This document shows, piece by piece, positions 26,194-34,293 of a stretch of 64,000 nucleotides of DNA; positions within the stretch are counted from its first letter, which is position 1; every line of letters starts with the position of its first letter. The position numbers were made by a program, and so were the translations under genes. The stretch covers positions 1 to 64,000 of the forward strand of contig JAVJOU010000018.1 of NCBI GenBank assembly GCA_040216635.1, written 5' to 3'. The stretch is from UBA1479 sp040216635 (GTDB lineage: Bacteria; Pseudomonadota; Alphaproteobacteria; Rhodospirillales; Casp-alpha2). Under the pieces are notes generated by a model. It did no database searches, was not told the origin of the DNA, and was given only the letters and a program-made list of their open reading frames with translations.

Positions 26194-26454
26194 TTACTTT
26201 ACGACGTAAGGAAGCAGGGCAAGAAAACGGGCCCGCTTGATGGCCTTGGCCAGCTCGCGCTGTTTCTTGTTGGAAACGGCGGTAATGCGCGAGGGGACGA
26301 TCTTTCCGCGTTCGGAAATGAAGCGACCCAGAAGGCGCGTATCCTTATAGTCGATCTTCGGCGCATTCGACCCGGCGAACGGGCAGCTTTTGCGGCGACG
26401 ATTGAAGACCGGGCGGTTGCTCCGGCCCGTCGATCTTACGGGTTCGGGTTTCAT
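26194..26454 (-). CDS. rpsR: 30S ribosomal protein S18
   Basis: 86 residues, normal length. Conserved segments RKSCPFAG, IDYKDTRLLGRFISERGKI and RITAVSNKKQRELAKAIKRA mark it. S18 sits on the 30S platform with S6. Its start overlaps the rpsF stop by 4 bp (ATGA), so the two partners are translationally coupled. Confidence 0.97.
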   Translation of the reverse strand: MKPEPVRSTGRSNRPVFNRRRKSCPFAGSNAPKIDYKDTRLLGRFISERGKIVPSRITAVSNKKQRELAKAIKRARFLALLPYVVK

Positions 26455-26921
26455 GCATCATCTCCCTTATCGCTGGCGTTGTCCGTAGCAGCGGCATCCT
26501 GGCGCGGGGCACGGTCTCCCCGATCACCACGGTCCGGGCGGTCGCCTCGATCGCCCCGGTCAGGGCGCGGGCCGCCGCGGCGCGGACGGTCGTCACGATC
26601 CTTGTTCTGCACGATCACGGACGGACCTTCTTCAAGTTCGTCCACGCGCAGGGTCATGTGACGCATCACGTCTTCGTTGATCCGCATTTGGCGCTCCATC
26701 TCGGCAACGGCGTCGGCCGGCGCGTCGATGTTCATGAGCATGTAATGCCCCTTGCGGTTCTTTTTGATGCGATAGGAAAGGTTGCGCAGCCCCCAGTATT
26801 CTTTCTTCTGGATGCTGCCACCACCACCGGAGATAGCTTTTTCGAAGGTTTCGACCAGACCGTCGACTTGAGCAGACGAAATGTCGGGTCGCGCGATAAA
26901 CACGCTCTCGTAGTACGGCAT
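26451..26921 (-). CDS. rpsF: 30S ribosomal protein S6 with Arg/Asp/Gly-rich tail
   Basis: 156 residues. Residues 1-105 are the S6 ferredoxin-like fold (MPYYESVFIARPDISSAQV, KEYWGLRNLSYRIKKNRKG, EMERQMRINEDVMRHMTL). The last ~50 residues are a charged repeat (RGDRGDRPDRGDRGDR) ending in an acidic DKGDDA. Similar tails occur on S6 in some alphaproteobacteria and E. coli S6 has a short glutamate tail that is added after translation; the role of this tail is unknown. First gene of its operon, behind a promoter and leader hairpin. Confidence 0.96.
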   Translation of the reverse strand: MPYYESVFIARPDISSAQVDGLVETFEKAISGGGGSIQKKEYWGLRNLSYRIKKNRKGHYMLMNIDAPADAVAEMERQMRINEDVMRHMTLRVDELEEGPSVIVQNKDRDDRPRRGGPRPDRGDRGDRPDRGDRGDRAPRQDAAATDNASDKGDDA

Positions 26922-26945
26922 ATAAGCTCCCTTTGGCTTGTCTCA

Positions 26946-26962
26946 GCCTCCACCGCGGAGGC
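26946..26962 (-). promoter_or_regulatory. Leader hairpin before rpsF
   Basis: On the minus strand GCCTCC-GCGGT-GGAGGC, a perfect 6-bp stem with a 5-nt loop, ends about 25 nt before the rpsF start. S6:S18 leader elements that let the protein pair repress its own mRNA lie in this position in many bacteria, but the CCG bulge typical of them is not evident, so identity is uncertain. Confidence 0.35.
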
Positions 26963-27023
26963 ATAGCCGGCCAATTCAATCCTGACCGACAAGGAGTTCG
27001 GGGAATTTGCCCCGAGGCGGCGC

Positions 27024-27051
27024 ACTATACACATTCAGGGAACCGGCGCAA
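27024..27051 (-). promoter_or_regulatory. Candidate promoter of the rpsF operon
   Basis: Minus strand TTGCGC (27051-27046), 16-bp spacer, TATAGT (27029-27024), about 100 bp before the rpsF start. This leaves room for the leader hairpin. Based on motif and spacing only. Confidence 0.45.
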
Positions 27052-27093
27052 GCGCGCAGAATTCCGGGCGGTTGGAGCCGTATCGGTGGATTG

Positions 27094-27612
27094 TTATCCG
27101 TTCTTTTTCGTTATTTCCTCGGCCTTGGCGTTCAGCCATTGGAAAAGGCCTAATCCCAGCGTGATGACGACAGCCGTCAGCAGGAGATAAACCGGATAAA
27201 TCAGCCCCTCGGTGCTTTGCTCCTTGATCGCGCTGAAAATCAACACGACAGCTTCAAGGCTGACAGCAATCGTGATGATGGTGAAGAACTTGGTTAAGGT
27301 CGCGCGGGCTTCCGAGGCAGCGCCGAGTTCCCGGTTGCGGAACACCTCTTCGTCCAGCAGGTATTTGGACACGTCGATTACGGCGAGTCCCAGAACCGAC
27401 AGGGCAATACCGTCCAGCATGGGCGATATGATGTCTGTACCTTCTTGAAATCCCTTGAAAATTTCGAACACGCCATAACCGATGATGCCGACCGATATCG
27501 CCAAAAGGATCAGCGCGACGAAAAAATAGATCAGCTTTCCGCAGGCAACGGAAATTCGGACCTGTGAACCTTCTACGTCATAGGACTTGCTCTCCTTGGT
27601 GTCGTCGTTCAC
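27094..27612 (-). CDS. Small integral membrane protein, function unknown
   Basis: 172 residues after choosing GTG 27612. A polar N-terminus (~25 aa) is followed by four hydrophobic segments: around LIYFFVALILLAISVGIIGY, MLDGIALSVLGLAVIDVS, FFTIITIAVSLEAVVLIFSA and YPVYLLLTAVVITLGLGLF. A conserved-looking charged loop KYLLDEEVFRNRELG sits between segments 2 and 3. I do not recognise the family and there is no catalytic motif. The longer frame open to 28020 has no protein-like composition and overlaps other genes, so it is rejected. No operon partner. Confidence 0.7.
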   Translation of the reverse strand: MNDDTKESKSYDVEGSQVRISVACGKLIYFFVALILLAISVGIIGYGVFEIFKGFQEGTDIISPMLDGIALSVLGLAVIDVSKYLLDEEVFRNRELGAASEARATLTKFFTIITIAVSLEAVVLIFSAIKEQSTEGLIYPVYLLLTAVVITLGLGLFQWLNAKAEEITKKNG

Positions 27613-27800
27613 GGCTTGTTTCCTTGTTCCGGGGGCTGTTGGATGTATCAAGTATGGGGGCTTCTTGGCGTGCCTCAAAATATTTAAAGGCACCTCATAT
27701 GGAAATGGCGCACCCAGCAGAAAGTTGGCTGCAGTGTTCGTGTAGTTGTCGTGCGTTGGGGGAAAGTTTAACCTGAATCCCTGCTTTTGGGAGGTGACGT

Positions 27801-28013
27801 TTGACCGACGCCGAACATGCCACGGGCCTTTCCGATGAAACCCGGGCGGCACTTGTGAGGTTGGAAGAGCTGGACCGCGTATTGCCGCGGGCGCTGGAAG
27901 ACTGGGTGGTCGAGCGCGAACGCGAAGGCCTGCATGTCCCCGAAAATCTGAAGCGCCGCCTGGCGGAAAAGGAGCGCCTGCGGACGGCATTCCGGAAAGA
28001 AGGCGAAACATGA
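27801..28013 (+). CDS. Small charged protein, function unknown
   Basis: 70 residues with a TTG start behind a strong GGGAGG site 6 nt upstream, which is the main reason to accept it. Helical and highly charged (ALVRLEELDRVLPRALEDWV, then LKRRLAEKERLRTAF). No signal peptide, membrane segment or named domain. It lies upstream of fabD on the same strand and is followed by a hairpin and a TTGACA promoter element, so it is probably a separate transcript. Confidence 0.5.
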   Translation: MTDAEHATGLSDETRAALVRLEELDRVLPRALEDWVVEREREGLHVPENLKRRLAEKERLRTAFRKEGET

Positions 28014-28032
28014 GGGCCAAGAACAGCCGGAA

Positions 28033-28050
28033 CCGGGCGGCACAGCCCGG
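28033..28050 (+). terminator. Hairpin after the small ORF, before fabD
   Basis: CCGGGC-GGCACA-GCCCGG, a perfect 6-bp GC stem without a T-run, 20 bp after the small gene's stop and directly before the fabD promoter candidate. Confidence 0.35.
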
Positions 28051-28060
28051 TCAAGCGCCC

Positions 28061-28089
28061 TTGACAGGGCAGGGGTGTGGCGGCAATAC
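28061..28089 (+). promoter_or_regulatory. Candidate promoter of the fab operon
   Basis: Consensus -35 box TTGACA (28061-28066), 17-bp spacer and weak -10 CAATAC (28084-28089), 40 bp before the fabD start. The exact -35 is the strong part; the -10 is poor, as is common in alphaproteobacterial promoters. Confidence 0.4.
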
Positions 28090-28128
28090 CTCTCGCCCCA
28101 ATTCAAAGAATGGAGCACAGTCGCTTTC

Positions 28129-29088
28129 ATGGCACGCGCGCTGATTTTCCCGGGACAAGGTTCCCAGACGGTGGGTATGGGCAAGGACATCTTTGATGCC
28201 TTCGCCGCCGCCCGCGAAGTCCACCAGGAAGTGGACGAAACCCTGAAACAGAATCTGTCCAAGGTCATGTTCAATGGGCCCGAGGACGAATTGACCCTGA
28301 CAGCCAATGCGCAGCCCGCGATCATGACCGCCAGCATGGCCGTTATGGCCGTACTTAAGGCCGAAGGCGGGTTCGATCTGGCCAGCCGGGCCGATTTCGT
28401 GGCGGGGCATTCCCTTGGTGAATATTCGGCGCTTGCCGCCGCCGGGACGTTCTCGCTGGCCGATACGGCACGCCTTTTGAAAACGCGCGGTACCGAAATG
28501 CAGAAAGCCGTTCCGGTCGGCCAAGGGGCGATGGCCGCCCTGATGGGGCTGGAAATGGACGCGGTGGAAAAGGTCTGCGAAGGCGCCATGGCGGCACCCG
28601 GGGCCGTCGAGGGCGAGGTTTGCCAGGCGGGGAACGATAATGCCCCGGGCCAGATCGTCATTTCCGGATCGAAAGCCGCGGTCGAGCGGGCTTGCGAGCT
28701 GGCCAAGGAAGCAGGCGCCAAGCGGGCCGTTCTGCTGCCCGTGTCGGCACCTTTCCATTGTGCGTTGATGCAGCCGGCGGCAGATGCCATGGCGGCGGCC
28801 CTGGCCGAAGTGGACGCCAATGCACCGGCCGTGCCGGTGATGGCGAACGTGACCTCGGCACCGGTCGAAGACACATCCGAGATCAAACGCCTGCTGGTTG
28901 AACAGGTCACCGGCATGGTGCGCTGGCGGGAAAGCGTTGAGCAGCTGAAGGCCCAAGGGATCGACACCTTGGTCGAGGTCGGATCGGGTAAGATCCTGGC
29001 CGGACTGGCACGGCGCATCGACCGCGAGATCAACGTCATCAACGTCGGCACGCCGGAAGAGGTCGAAGCCTTTCTGGCGTCGCTTTAA
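28129..29088 (+). CDS. fabD: Malonyl-CoA:ACP transacylase
   Basis: 319 residues. Loads malonyl groups from CoA onto acyl carrier protein for fatty acid synthesis. It begins ARALIFPGQGSQTVGMG; the catalytic Ser is in GHSLGEYSALAAAG, and the His in VSAPFHCALM. ATG 28129 is chosen because the protein then begins where FabD proteins begin; an upstream start at 28075 overlaps the promoter candidate. First gene of fabD-fabG-acpP-fabF. Confidence 0.96.
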   Translation: MARALIFPGQGSQTVGMGKDIFDAFAAAREVHQEVDETLKQNLSKVMFNGPEDELTLTANAQPAIMTASMAVMAVLKAEGGFDLASRADFVAGHSLGEYSALAAAGTFSLADTARLLKTRGTEMQKAVPVGQGAMAALMGLEMDAVEKVCEGAMAAPGAVEGEVCQAGNDNAPGQIVISGSKAAVERACELAKEAGAKRAVLLPVSAPFHCALMQPAADAMAAALAEVDANAPAVPVMANVTSAPVEDTSEIKRLLVEQVTGMVRWRESVEQLKAQGIDTLVEVGSGKILAGLARRIDREINVINVGTPEEVEAFLASL

Positions 29089-29141
29089 CGGTCGGTCTAA
29101 CGGCCGGATAAACGGACAGATAAAAGACATAGGGGAAAACC

Positions 29142-29879
29142 ATGTTCGATCTTTCGGGAAAAACCGCCCTGGTCACCGGGGCGTCGGGCGGGATCGGCGG
29201 CGCCATCGCCCGCGCCTTGCACGGTGCGGGGGCCGAGGTGGCGCTTTCGGGCCGCCGGGTCGAGGCCATGGAGCCGCTGGCCAAGGAATTGGGTGCGCGA
29301 ACGCATGTCCTGCCGGCTGACCTGTCGTCGGAAGAAGGCACGGACAAACTCGCCGCCGAGGCCGAGGCCGCCATGGGTAGCATCGACATTCTGGTCAATA
29401 ACGCCGGCCTGACCCGCGATACCCTGATGATGCGCATGAAGGACGAGGACTGGCAGGAAGTCCTGGACGTCAACCTGACGGCTGCCTTCCGCCTGTCGCG
29501 GGCGGTCTTGCGCGGCATGATGAAAAAACGCCACGGCCGCATTATCGGCATTACCTCGATCGTCGGCGTGACCGGCAATGCCGGGCAAGTCAATTACGCG
29601 GCGTCGAAGGCCGGCATGATCGGCATGTCGAAATCGCTGGCCCAGGAAGTGGCGGCGCGGGGCATTACGGTGAACTGCATCGCGCCCGGTTTTATCCAGA
29701 CGGCCATGACGGACGAGCTTAACGATTCGCAAAAAGAAAGCATCATGGGCACCATTCCCGCGGGCCGTATGGGCACATCCGGGGAAATCGCAGCCGCATC
29801 GCTTTATCTGGCCAGCGACGAAGCGGCCTATGTGACGGGGCAGACAATCCATGTGAACGGCGGTATGGCCATGATCTAG
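29142..29879 (+). CDS. fabG: 3-oxoacyl-ACP reductase
   Basis: 245 residues. NADPH-dependent reduction of 3-oxoacyl-ACP, first reductive step of fatty acid elongation. The classical SDR motifs are all present: TGASGGIGGA, LVNNAGLTRD, catalytic Ser in GITSIVGVTG, YAASK, and CIAPGFIQTAM. AGGGGAAAACC precedes the ATG. It lies 53 bp after fabD. Position between fabD and acpP separates it from the other, unassigned SDRs in the window. Confidence 0.96.
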   Translation: MFDLSGKTALVTGASGGIGGAIARALHGAGAEVALSGRRVEAMEPLAKELGARTHVLPADLSSEEGTDKLAAEAEAAMGSIDILVNNAGLTRDTLMMRMKDEDWQEVLDVNLTAAFRLSRAVLRGMMKKRHGRIIGITSIVGVTGNAGQVNYAASKAGMIGMSKSLAQEVAARGITVNCIAPGFIQTAMTDELNDSQKESIMGTIPAGRMGTSGEIAAASLYLASDEAAYVTGQTIHVNGGMAMI

Positions 29880-30063
29880 ACCTGAGTTTCCGCCGGTCAC
29901 GCCGGCTTGAACAACGGAGTGTATAGGTGGCTGGTCAAACGCGTTCGATATGTGATAGGAAGCGGGCGAACTTGGTCCGGGACCCTCGAAATCCCGCCGC
30001 CACCACCAGAAATTCAACCTTATTTCCTGATCCGAAAAATGGGTAACCAACAGGGGAATTGAT

Positions 30064-30297
30064 ATGAGTGATGTTGCTGATCGCGTAAAGAAGATCGTCC
30101 ACGACCATCTTGGTGTGGATGAGGCCAAAGTGGTTGAAAACGCGAGCTTTATTGACGATCTGGGCGCGGATAGCCTTGACACTGTCGAGTTGGTCATGGC
30201 CTTCGAGGAAGAGTTCGGGATCGAAATTCCGGATGATGCCGCCGAAAAGATCCTGACCATCAAGGACGCCATCGACTTCATCGAATCGCAGCAATAA
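30064..30297 (+). CDS. acpP: Acyl carrier protein
   Basis: 77 residues, normal length and strongly acidic. The phosphopantetheine Ser is in GADSLDTVELVMAFEEEF. Carries growing acyl chains as thioesters. A 184-bp gap separates it from fabG and it has its own AGGGGAATT ribosome site, so an extra promoter is likely though none is clear. A strong hairpin follows before fabF. Confidence 0.98.
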   Translation: MSDVADRVKKIVHDHLGVDEAKVVENASFIDDLGADSLDTVELVMAFEEEFGIEIPDDAAEKILTIKDAIDFIESQQ

Positions 30298-30319
30298 GCG
30301 CTCGCGATTTCGTCCCACC

Positions 30320-30347
30320 GGCGCCCGTCCCTCAGCGGTCGGGCGCC
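30320..30347 (+). terminator. Strong hairpin between acpP and fabF
   Basis: GGCGCCCG (30320-30327) pairs perfectly with CGGGCGCC (30340-30347) across a 12-nt loop. No T-run follows, so it is more likely a partial terminator or mRNA-stabilising stem than a full stop; it could let acpP be expressed above fabF. Confidence 0.5.
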
Positions 30348-30374
30348 CGTGCGGCCGGATGAGAATATACGGAT

Positions 30375-31640
30375 ATGAGACGAGTCGTCGTTACCGGTCT
30401 GGGTATCGTCAATTCCCTCGGCACGGGTGTCGATCTTAACTGGTCGCGCCTGCTCGATGGGCAATCCGGTATCCGCAAGCTTGAAGGCTTCGATGAACAC
30501 GACCTGCCGGCCAAAATCGGCGGGACGGTTCCCCTGGGCGATGGCTCGGACGGAACGTTCAATGCCGAGGAATGGGTTCCGACCAAGGACCAGCGCCGGA
30601 TGGATACGTTCATCATTTACGGTCTGGCCGCCGCCATTCAGGCAATCGAGGATTCAGGCTGGAAACCGGAAGCCGAAGAAGATCAATGGAAAACCGGTGT
30701 CCTGATCGGCTCGGGTATCGGTGGTCTGCCGGAAATCGCAGGCGGTGCCATCACGGTGCATGAAGGCCGCGCCCGTCGTCTCAGCCCGTTCTTCATTCCG
30801 GCCAGCCTGATCAACCTTGTATCCGGCCATGTTTCCATTCGCTACGGGCTCAAGGGGCCGAACCATGCCGTCGTCACGGCCTGTTCGACCGGGGCCCATG
30901 CCATCGGTGATGCCGCCCGCCTGATCATGTGGGAAGACGCCGACGTGATGGTCGCCGGCGGGGCCGAGGCCGCGATCTGCCCCTTGGGCGTCGCCGGTTT
31001 CTGTGCCGCGCGGGCCCTTTCCACCGGTTATAACGACACGCCGGAAAAGGCCTCGCGCCCCTGGGATCAAGGCCGTGACGGTTTCGTCATGGGCGATGGT
31101 GCCGGTGTGGTGGTGCTTGAGGAACTGGAGCACGCCAAAAAACGCGGCGCCAAGATTTACGCCGAAATCGTCGGTTACGGCATGTCGGGCGATGCCCATC
31201 ACATCACGGCACCGGCCGAGGACGGTAACGGCGGTTTCCGCTGCATGCAGGCGGCGTTGAAGCGCGCCGGCATGAATCCGGAAGACATCGATTACGTGAA
31301 CGCGCACGGCACTTCGACGCCGCTGGGCGATGAAATCGAACTGGGGGCCGTCAAGCGCCTGTTCGGCGATGCGGTGAAGAATATTTCCATGTCGTCGACA
31401 AAGTCGGCGGTCGGCCATCTTCTGGGGGCTGCCGGTGCGGTCGAGGCGATTTATTCGATTCTCGCCATGAAGAACGGCGTCGTGCCGCCGACTCTCAACC
31501 TGGACAATCCTTCGGACAGCTGCCAGGGCGTCGATCTGGTGCCCCATCAGCCCAAGGAACGCAAGGTGCGGGCGGCGCTTTCCAACTCGTTCGGCTTCGG
31601 CGGTACCAACGCATCGTTGGTGTTCAAAGCCTACGATTGA
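30375..31640 (+). CDS. fabF: 3-oxoacyl-ACP synthase II
   Basis: 421 residues. Condensing enzyme that elongates acyl-ACP with malonyl-ACP. Catalytic Cys is in VTACSTGAHAIGDAARL; the two His residues are in VNAHGTSTPLGD and SAVGHLLGAAG; the C-terminal FGFGGTNASLVFK is conserved. Begins RRVVVTGLGIVNSLGTG. Lies 77 bp after acpP, with a hairpin between. Confidence 0.97.
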   Translation: MRRVVVTGLGIVNSLGTGVDLNWSRLLDGQSGIRKLEGFDEHDLPAKIGGTVPLGDGSDGTFNAEEWVPTKDQRRMDTFIIYGLAAAIQAIEDSGWKPEAEEDQWKTGVLIGSGIGGLPEIAGGAITVHEGRARRLSPFFIPASLINLVSGHVSIRYGLKGPNHAVVTACSTGAHAIGDAARLIMWEDADVMVAGGAEAAICPLGVAGFCAARALSTGYNDTPEKASRPWDQGRDGFVMGDGAGVVVLEELEHAKKRGAKIYAEIVGYGMSGDAHHITAPAEDGNGGFRCMQAALKRAGMNPEDIDYVNAHGTSTPLGDEIELGAVKRLFGDAVKNISMSSTKSAVGHLLGAAGAVEAIYSILAMKNGVVPPTLNLDNPSDSCQGVDLVPHQPKERKVRAALSNSFGFGGTNASLVFKAYD

Positions 31641-31710
31641 TTCTTCTGATTTTCGCAATTCGTCGTCGCACGCCTTCCGGCGCGCTTGGGATTTGCGGTA
31701 GTCTGGCGGA

Positions 31711-32694
31711 ATGATCCGCAGACTTTTCCTTTTCGTTGTGGTTCTTGCCGTGCTCGCCGCTGTTGTAGCGGGCAGCGGCTGGTACTGGTTCAAGGAACAG
31801 ACCAGACGTGCGGGCCCCCATGGGACAGACGCGGTCGTACTGATCCCGCCCGGAACCTCCATCCATAGCATTGCCGGCAAACTGACGGATCAGGGGCTTC
31901 TGCGCTCGGATCTGGTCTTCCGTCTGGCCGCGCGCCTGGGACAAGCCGACCGTTCGCTTAAGGCGGGCGAATTTCGCATCCCGGCCAGGGCCAGCGTGAG
32001 TGCCGTGCTTGATGTTCTGACCAAGGGCGAGACGGTCGCCCGCAGCTTCACCATTCCCGAAGGTCTGACCGTGTCGGAAGCCATGGACATCATCGCCGGG
32101 GCCGAGGGGTTGACGGGACCGTTGCCCGCAGCACCGGATGAAGGTCGTTTGTTGCCCGAGACTTATCAGTATCGCTATTACGACAGCAAGGCCGAGGCCC
32201 TGCGCCGGGTCGAAAAGGCCATGGACGCGGCCCTGGCGAAAGCCTGGGCTGGGCGGGAGGACGGCCTGCCGCTGAACAGCCCGACGGAAGCCCTGATCCT
32301 GGCTTCCATCGTCGAGAAGGAAACGGGTGTGAAGGCGGAGCGCGCGCGGGTCGCGGCGGTGTTCTTGAACCGCCTTCGCAAGGGCATGAAGCTGCAATCG
32401 GACCCGACGGTAATTTACGGCATCACCCACGGCCGGTTTCTATTGGGAAGGCCGCTCAGCCGCGCCGATCTGAATGCGCCCACGTCATTCAACACTTATG
32501 TCATCGACGGCCTGCCGCCCACGCCCATCGCCAATCCCGGTCTGGCGGCGATCGAGGCGGTGCTGCACCCCGACAAGACGAACGAACTGTATTTCGTCGC
32601 CGACGGTACGGGCGGCCATGCCTTCGCGGAAACGCTGATTCAGCACAACCGCAACGTCGCCAAATGGCGGAAGATTCAGCGGAATGGAAAATAG
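31711..32694 (+). CDS. mltG: Endolytic murein transglycosylase MltG
   Basis: 327 residues. Inner-membrane lytic transglycosylase that cuts nascent glycan strands and sets peptidoglycan chain length. One N-terminal membrane helix (LFLFVVVLAVLAAVVAG), a LysM-like region (PPGTSIHSIAGKLTDQG), then the YceG catalytic domain with Glu202 in ILASIVEKETG and GLPPTPIANPGLAAIEAVL. Following fabF is the usual alphaproteobacterial place. Weak ribosome site before the ATG. Confidence 0.95.
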   Translation: MIRRLFLFVVVLAVLAAVVAGSGWYWFKEQTRRAGPHGTDAVVLIPPGTSIHSIAGKLTDQGLLRSDLVFRLAARLGQADRSLKAGEFRIPARASVSAVLDVLTKGETVARSFTIPEGLTVSEAMDIIAGAEGLTGPLPAAPDEGRLLPETYQYRYYDSKAEALRRVEKAMDAALAKAWAGREDGLPLNSPTEALILASIVEKETGVKAERARVAAVFLNRLRKGMKLQSDPTVIYGITHGRFLLGRPLSRADLNAPTSFNTYVIDGLPPTPIANPGLAAIEAVLHPDKTNELYFVADGTGGHAFAETLIQHNRNVAKWRKIQRNGK

Positions 32695-32707
32695 GGGAGG
32701 CACACCG

Positions 32708-33460
32708 ATGCCCATGTTCGAAAACGGTCCCGTGAAAATTCATTACCAGGAAGCGGGTTCCGGCTTTCCGTTGCTGGTTCTTCCCGGCGGCGGTCTGAAT
32801 GCGACCATCGCCGGGCTTGCCCATCATGCCTTCAATCCGCTGGAGGAATTCAGCGACCGCTATCGGGTAATCGCGCTTGACCTGCGCAATGCCAATGACG
32901 GCCAGACGGAGGGCCCGCTGGAAATCGAGCGAACCTGGGACGGATTCCTGGACGATCAGCTCAGCCTTATGGACCATCTCGGCATCGATCGGTTCATGGT
33001 GATGGGGTTTTGCATCGGCGGGCCGATGATCTGGAACCTGCTGAAACAGGCCGGAGACCGGGTCGTCGCCGCCACACTGGTGCATCCAAGCGGCTATACC
33101 TCCAGCCATCCCGACATTTACTACAACAACAATATCAACGGCTGGGCGCCCGGGCTGATGAAACGGCGGCCCGAGATCACCCTGGATATGGTCTCGGCGT
33201 TCCTCAACAACATGTACACGAAGCGCGCGGATTTCGTGTTCACCGTCGACCGCGACTTCGTGCGGAACTGCCAGACACCGGTATTGGTGTTGCCGGACGA
33301 CATTCCGGCGCATCCCTACGCAACGGCGATGGAAACCGCGTTATTGGCACCGAATGCACAGGTCAGCCTGTATCCCTGGAAAGAAAACGACCGCAAGATC
33401 GCGCTGGCCCTGCGCCATATCCGCGATTTCCTGGCAACCAACGCCCCGGCAAATCAGTGA
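32708..33460 (+). CDS. Alpha/beta-hydrolase-fold protein with Cys in the nucleophile elbow
   Basis: 250 residues. Fold signs: PLLVLPGGGLNATI (oxyanion region), YRVIALDLRNANDGQ and the elbow MVMGFCIGGPMIWN, where Cys102 replaces the usual Ser. In the place where a catalytic His is expected near the end (QVSLYPWKENDRKIALAL) there is none. A Cys nucleophile is known in dienelactone hydrolase, but the missing His argues for altered or lost hydrolysis. ATG 32708 follows a strong GGGGAGG. It lies 13 bp after mltG and begins an accessory block that breaks the usual mltG-yicC order. Confidence 0.8.
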   Translation: MPMFENGPVKIHYQEAGSGFPLLVLPGGGLNATIAGLAHHAFNPLEEFSDRYRVIALDLRNANDGQTEGPLEIERTWDGFLDDQLSLMDHLGIDRFMVMGFCIGGPMIWNLLKQAGDRVVAATLVHPSGYTSSHPDIYYNNNINGWAPGLMKRRPEITLDMVSAFLNNMYTKRADFVFTVDRDFVRNCQTPVLVLPDDIPAHPYATAMETALLAPNAQVSLYPWKENDRKIALALRHIRDFLATNAPANQ

Positions 33461-33502
33461 ACCAGATATCGTTTCTATGAACGAAATCCCAATTTTGGAT
33501 GT

Positions 33503-34129
33503 CTAGTTCCTGACGGGAATTTCAAGGGGGCTTCTGTTCGCGTTGCTTAACAAGCGCGCCACAATCATTTTAATCAGGTACAGGCCGAATTCGGGATTAT
33601 CCGAATAAAGCTGTAAGATTTTGTCTTCGGAAATGTAGAGGAAACGGCAGTCTTCCTGGCAGAGGACGGATTGGGTGCGTTGTCGTTGCGGTGCAAACAT
33701 TGCAATTTCGCCAATTAAGTTCCCCGGTCCGATATCCATGTCGATTTCAACGATTTTGGCCCGTCCTTGGACAAGGTAGTAAATGTCATGTGCTTCTTCG
33801 CCTTGCCTGAATACGTAGGCTCCATCGGCGAAAGTTCGTTCGTTCATGAACGGGAGGAGTGCGTCCACATTGAAATCAGAATGCGCAATTTCGTGTATCC
33901 GTTGTTTTAGCTTCAAGGCTTGTTGAAGGCGCAGCAGATTCAGGGGCAACAGACATCCGTGCAAAACCACTATCGGGATCAGGTCAGCAGAATAGCCATA
34001 ACCGAAAAAAAGCACGTTGCTGCAGATGCCGATGATCCTCAACGGGATCATCGTTTTCATCCAGAATGTCACGAAAACAGCGCCTGAAGCGGCGTATCCG
34101 AGAATTTCAAAGAGGCTCAAAGAACACAT
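33503..34129 (-). CDS. Popeye-like membrane protein with cyclic-nucleotide-binding domain
   Basis: 208 residues. The N-terminal ~75 have three hydrophobic segments (FEILGYAASGAVFVTFWM, IIGICSNVLFFGYGY, PIVVLHGCLLPLNLLRL), and residues ~90-205 are a CNMP-binding fold with VFRQGEEAHDIYYLVQG and the phosphate-cassette-like GEIAMFAPQRQRTQS. There is no DNA-binding domain, so it is not a Crp regulator. The order 3 TM + cNMP matches the Popeye/POPDC architecture; function in bacteria is unknown. Its DNA looks more AT-rich than its neighbours. An AT-rich promoter region lies before the start. Confidence 0.75.
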   Translation of the reverse strand: MCSLSLFEILGYAASGAVFVTFWMKTMIPLRIIGICSNVLFFGYGYSADLIPIVVLHGCLLPLNLLRLQQALKLKQRIHEIAHSDFNVDALLPFMNERTFADGAYVFRQGEEAHDIYYLVQGRAKIVEIDMDIGPGNLIGEIAMFAPQRQRTQSVLCQEDCRFLYISEDKILQLYSDNPEFGLYLIKMIVARLLSNANRSPLEIPVRN

Positions 34130-34293
34130 GCTTTCATTTTTTATAATATGTTCTTGTAGCCAACGGGGCGCTCCCTGTCTGTAGGCGATGTATCAACGAC
34201 GGCCCCTGGTCGTTGCCGGTTCTTAAGACGGCGTTTGACCGCCTGGGCGAATGCTTACTTTGGTGTGTGGGGATGCCCGCTCGGCGCGCTTTC

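Noticed and set aside
27613..28020. N-terminal extension of the small membrane protein gene
   Set aside because: Low-quality Pro/Arg-rich sequence that overlaps a plus-strand gene with a strong ribosome site.
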